From: Leptolyngbya sp. NIES-2104
Lineage (GTDB): Bacteria > Cyanobacteriota > Cyanobacteriia > Leptolyngbyales > Leptolyngbyaceae
Assembly (NCBI RefSeq): GCF_001485215.1
Contig: NZ_BBWW01000001.1
Location: 4,836,001-4,900,000 of the forward strand
Reading direction: 5' to 3'
Length of the DNA: 64,000 nucleotides
Position 1 is the stretch's first letter. Each line of letters opens with the position of its first letter. A program made the translations under genes and the position numbers. The notes below the pieces were generated by a model. That model made no database searches. It was not told where the DNA came from and worked only from the letters and a program-made list of their open reading frames with translations. Below, piece by piece: positions 63,902-64,000 of this stretch.

Positions 63902-64000
63902 AAGTCATCCATCCCTTTAATACAATCTACTTAAGTTTAGATTAGGGATCGAAAATCTTCTCCTGCATCGGCTGACAAAACGGTTCGACTCCAGTTTGAA
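63902..64000. other. Upstream region of panC-cmk
   Basis: The last 99 bases should contain the panC-cmk promoter. AGGGATGG before the GTG is its likely ribosome binding site. No other feature is seen. Confidence 0.4.

Noticed and set aside
1-64000. Frequent GCGATCGC and CGATCG palindromes as operators
   Set aside because: They are the genome-wide HIP1 repeat typical of cyanobacteria, inside and outside genes, so not site-specific regulation.

Overview
The window is chromosomal DNA from a cyanobacterium, most likely a filamentous Leptolyngbya-like lineage. The HIP1 octamer GCGATCGC and its CGATCG core occur throughout. Photosynthesis and lineage-marker genes are present: chlG, petP, a Get3d-type ArsA ATPase, a Ycf33/DUF751 protein, the PanC-Cmk fusion and a cyanobacterial alternative terminal oxidase (ARTO) operon. 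The genus is an inference from gene content. No tRNA, rRNA or CRISPR array was seen.

Layout. 0-10.7 kb: the end of an unidentified gene, an ABC-F ATPase, HU, an Uma2-type protein, a tightly overlapping GH76-GDSL-PrmA operon, an orphan ABC ATPase, a WD40 protein and an NhaS3-like antiporter. 11-24.7 kb: cell-wall genes (AmiC, MurI), an Rpn-like nuclease, a prenyl diphosphate synthase, a glycosyltransferase, a HEPN/MNT toxin-antitoxin pair, topoisomerase IB, a desaturase-dehydrogenase fusion, then the photosynthesis group chlG-get3d-petP. 25-34.5 kb: Mn-type superoxide dismutase, an M20 hydrolase, glucan phosphorylase and accessory genes (PemK and FitAB toxin-antitoxin modules, an HNH protein, a solitary Dam-like methylase). 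34.6-37.3 kb: ycf33-rbfA-GH3 and a Tab2/Atab2-family gene lacking its N-terminal half.

37.6-41.6 kb holds the most interesting locus: a compact three-gene cassette encoding a probable winged-helix protein, a P-loop ATPase and a PD-(D/E)XK nuclease with a complete active-site signature. It looks like an uncharacterised defence or DNA-processing system and lies directly beside the truncated tab2. Next come an orphan substrate-binding lipoprotein, 6-phosphogluconolactonase, a second HEPN/MNT pair, SbcC, ribosomal protein L32, a molybdopterin oxidoreductase, a group of small stress/membrane proteins and an aldo-keto reductase. 52.5-58.3 kb is a minus-strand operon with two DUF2231 membrane proteins, CtaC, CtaD and CtaE of the ARTO type (subunit II has no cysteine, hence no CuA) and a GMC oxidoreductase. 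The window ends with a beta-helix/SLH surface protein, an intact IS4-family element inserted in a terminator-like hairpin, and panC-cmk.

Repeats. Three copies of a roughly 200-bp MITE-like element with terminal inverted repeats, probable TA target duplications and nested hairpins lie at 231, 8909 and 24796. One internal stem shows a compensatory base change between copies. All three copies sit in 3' intergenic positions.
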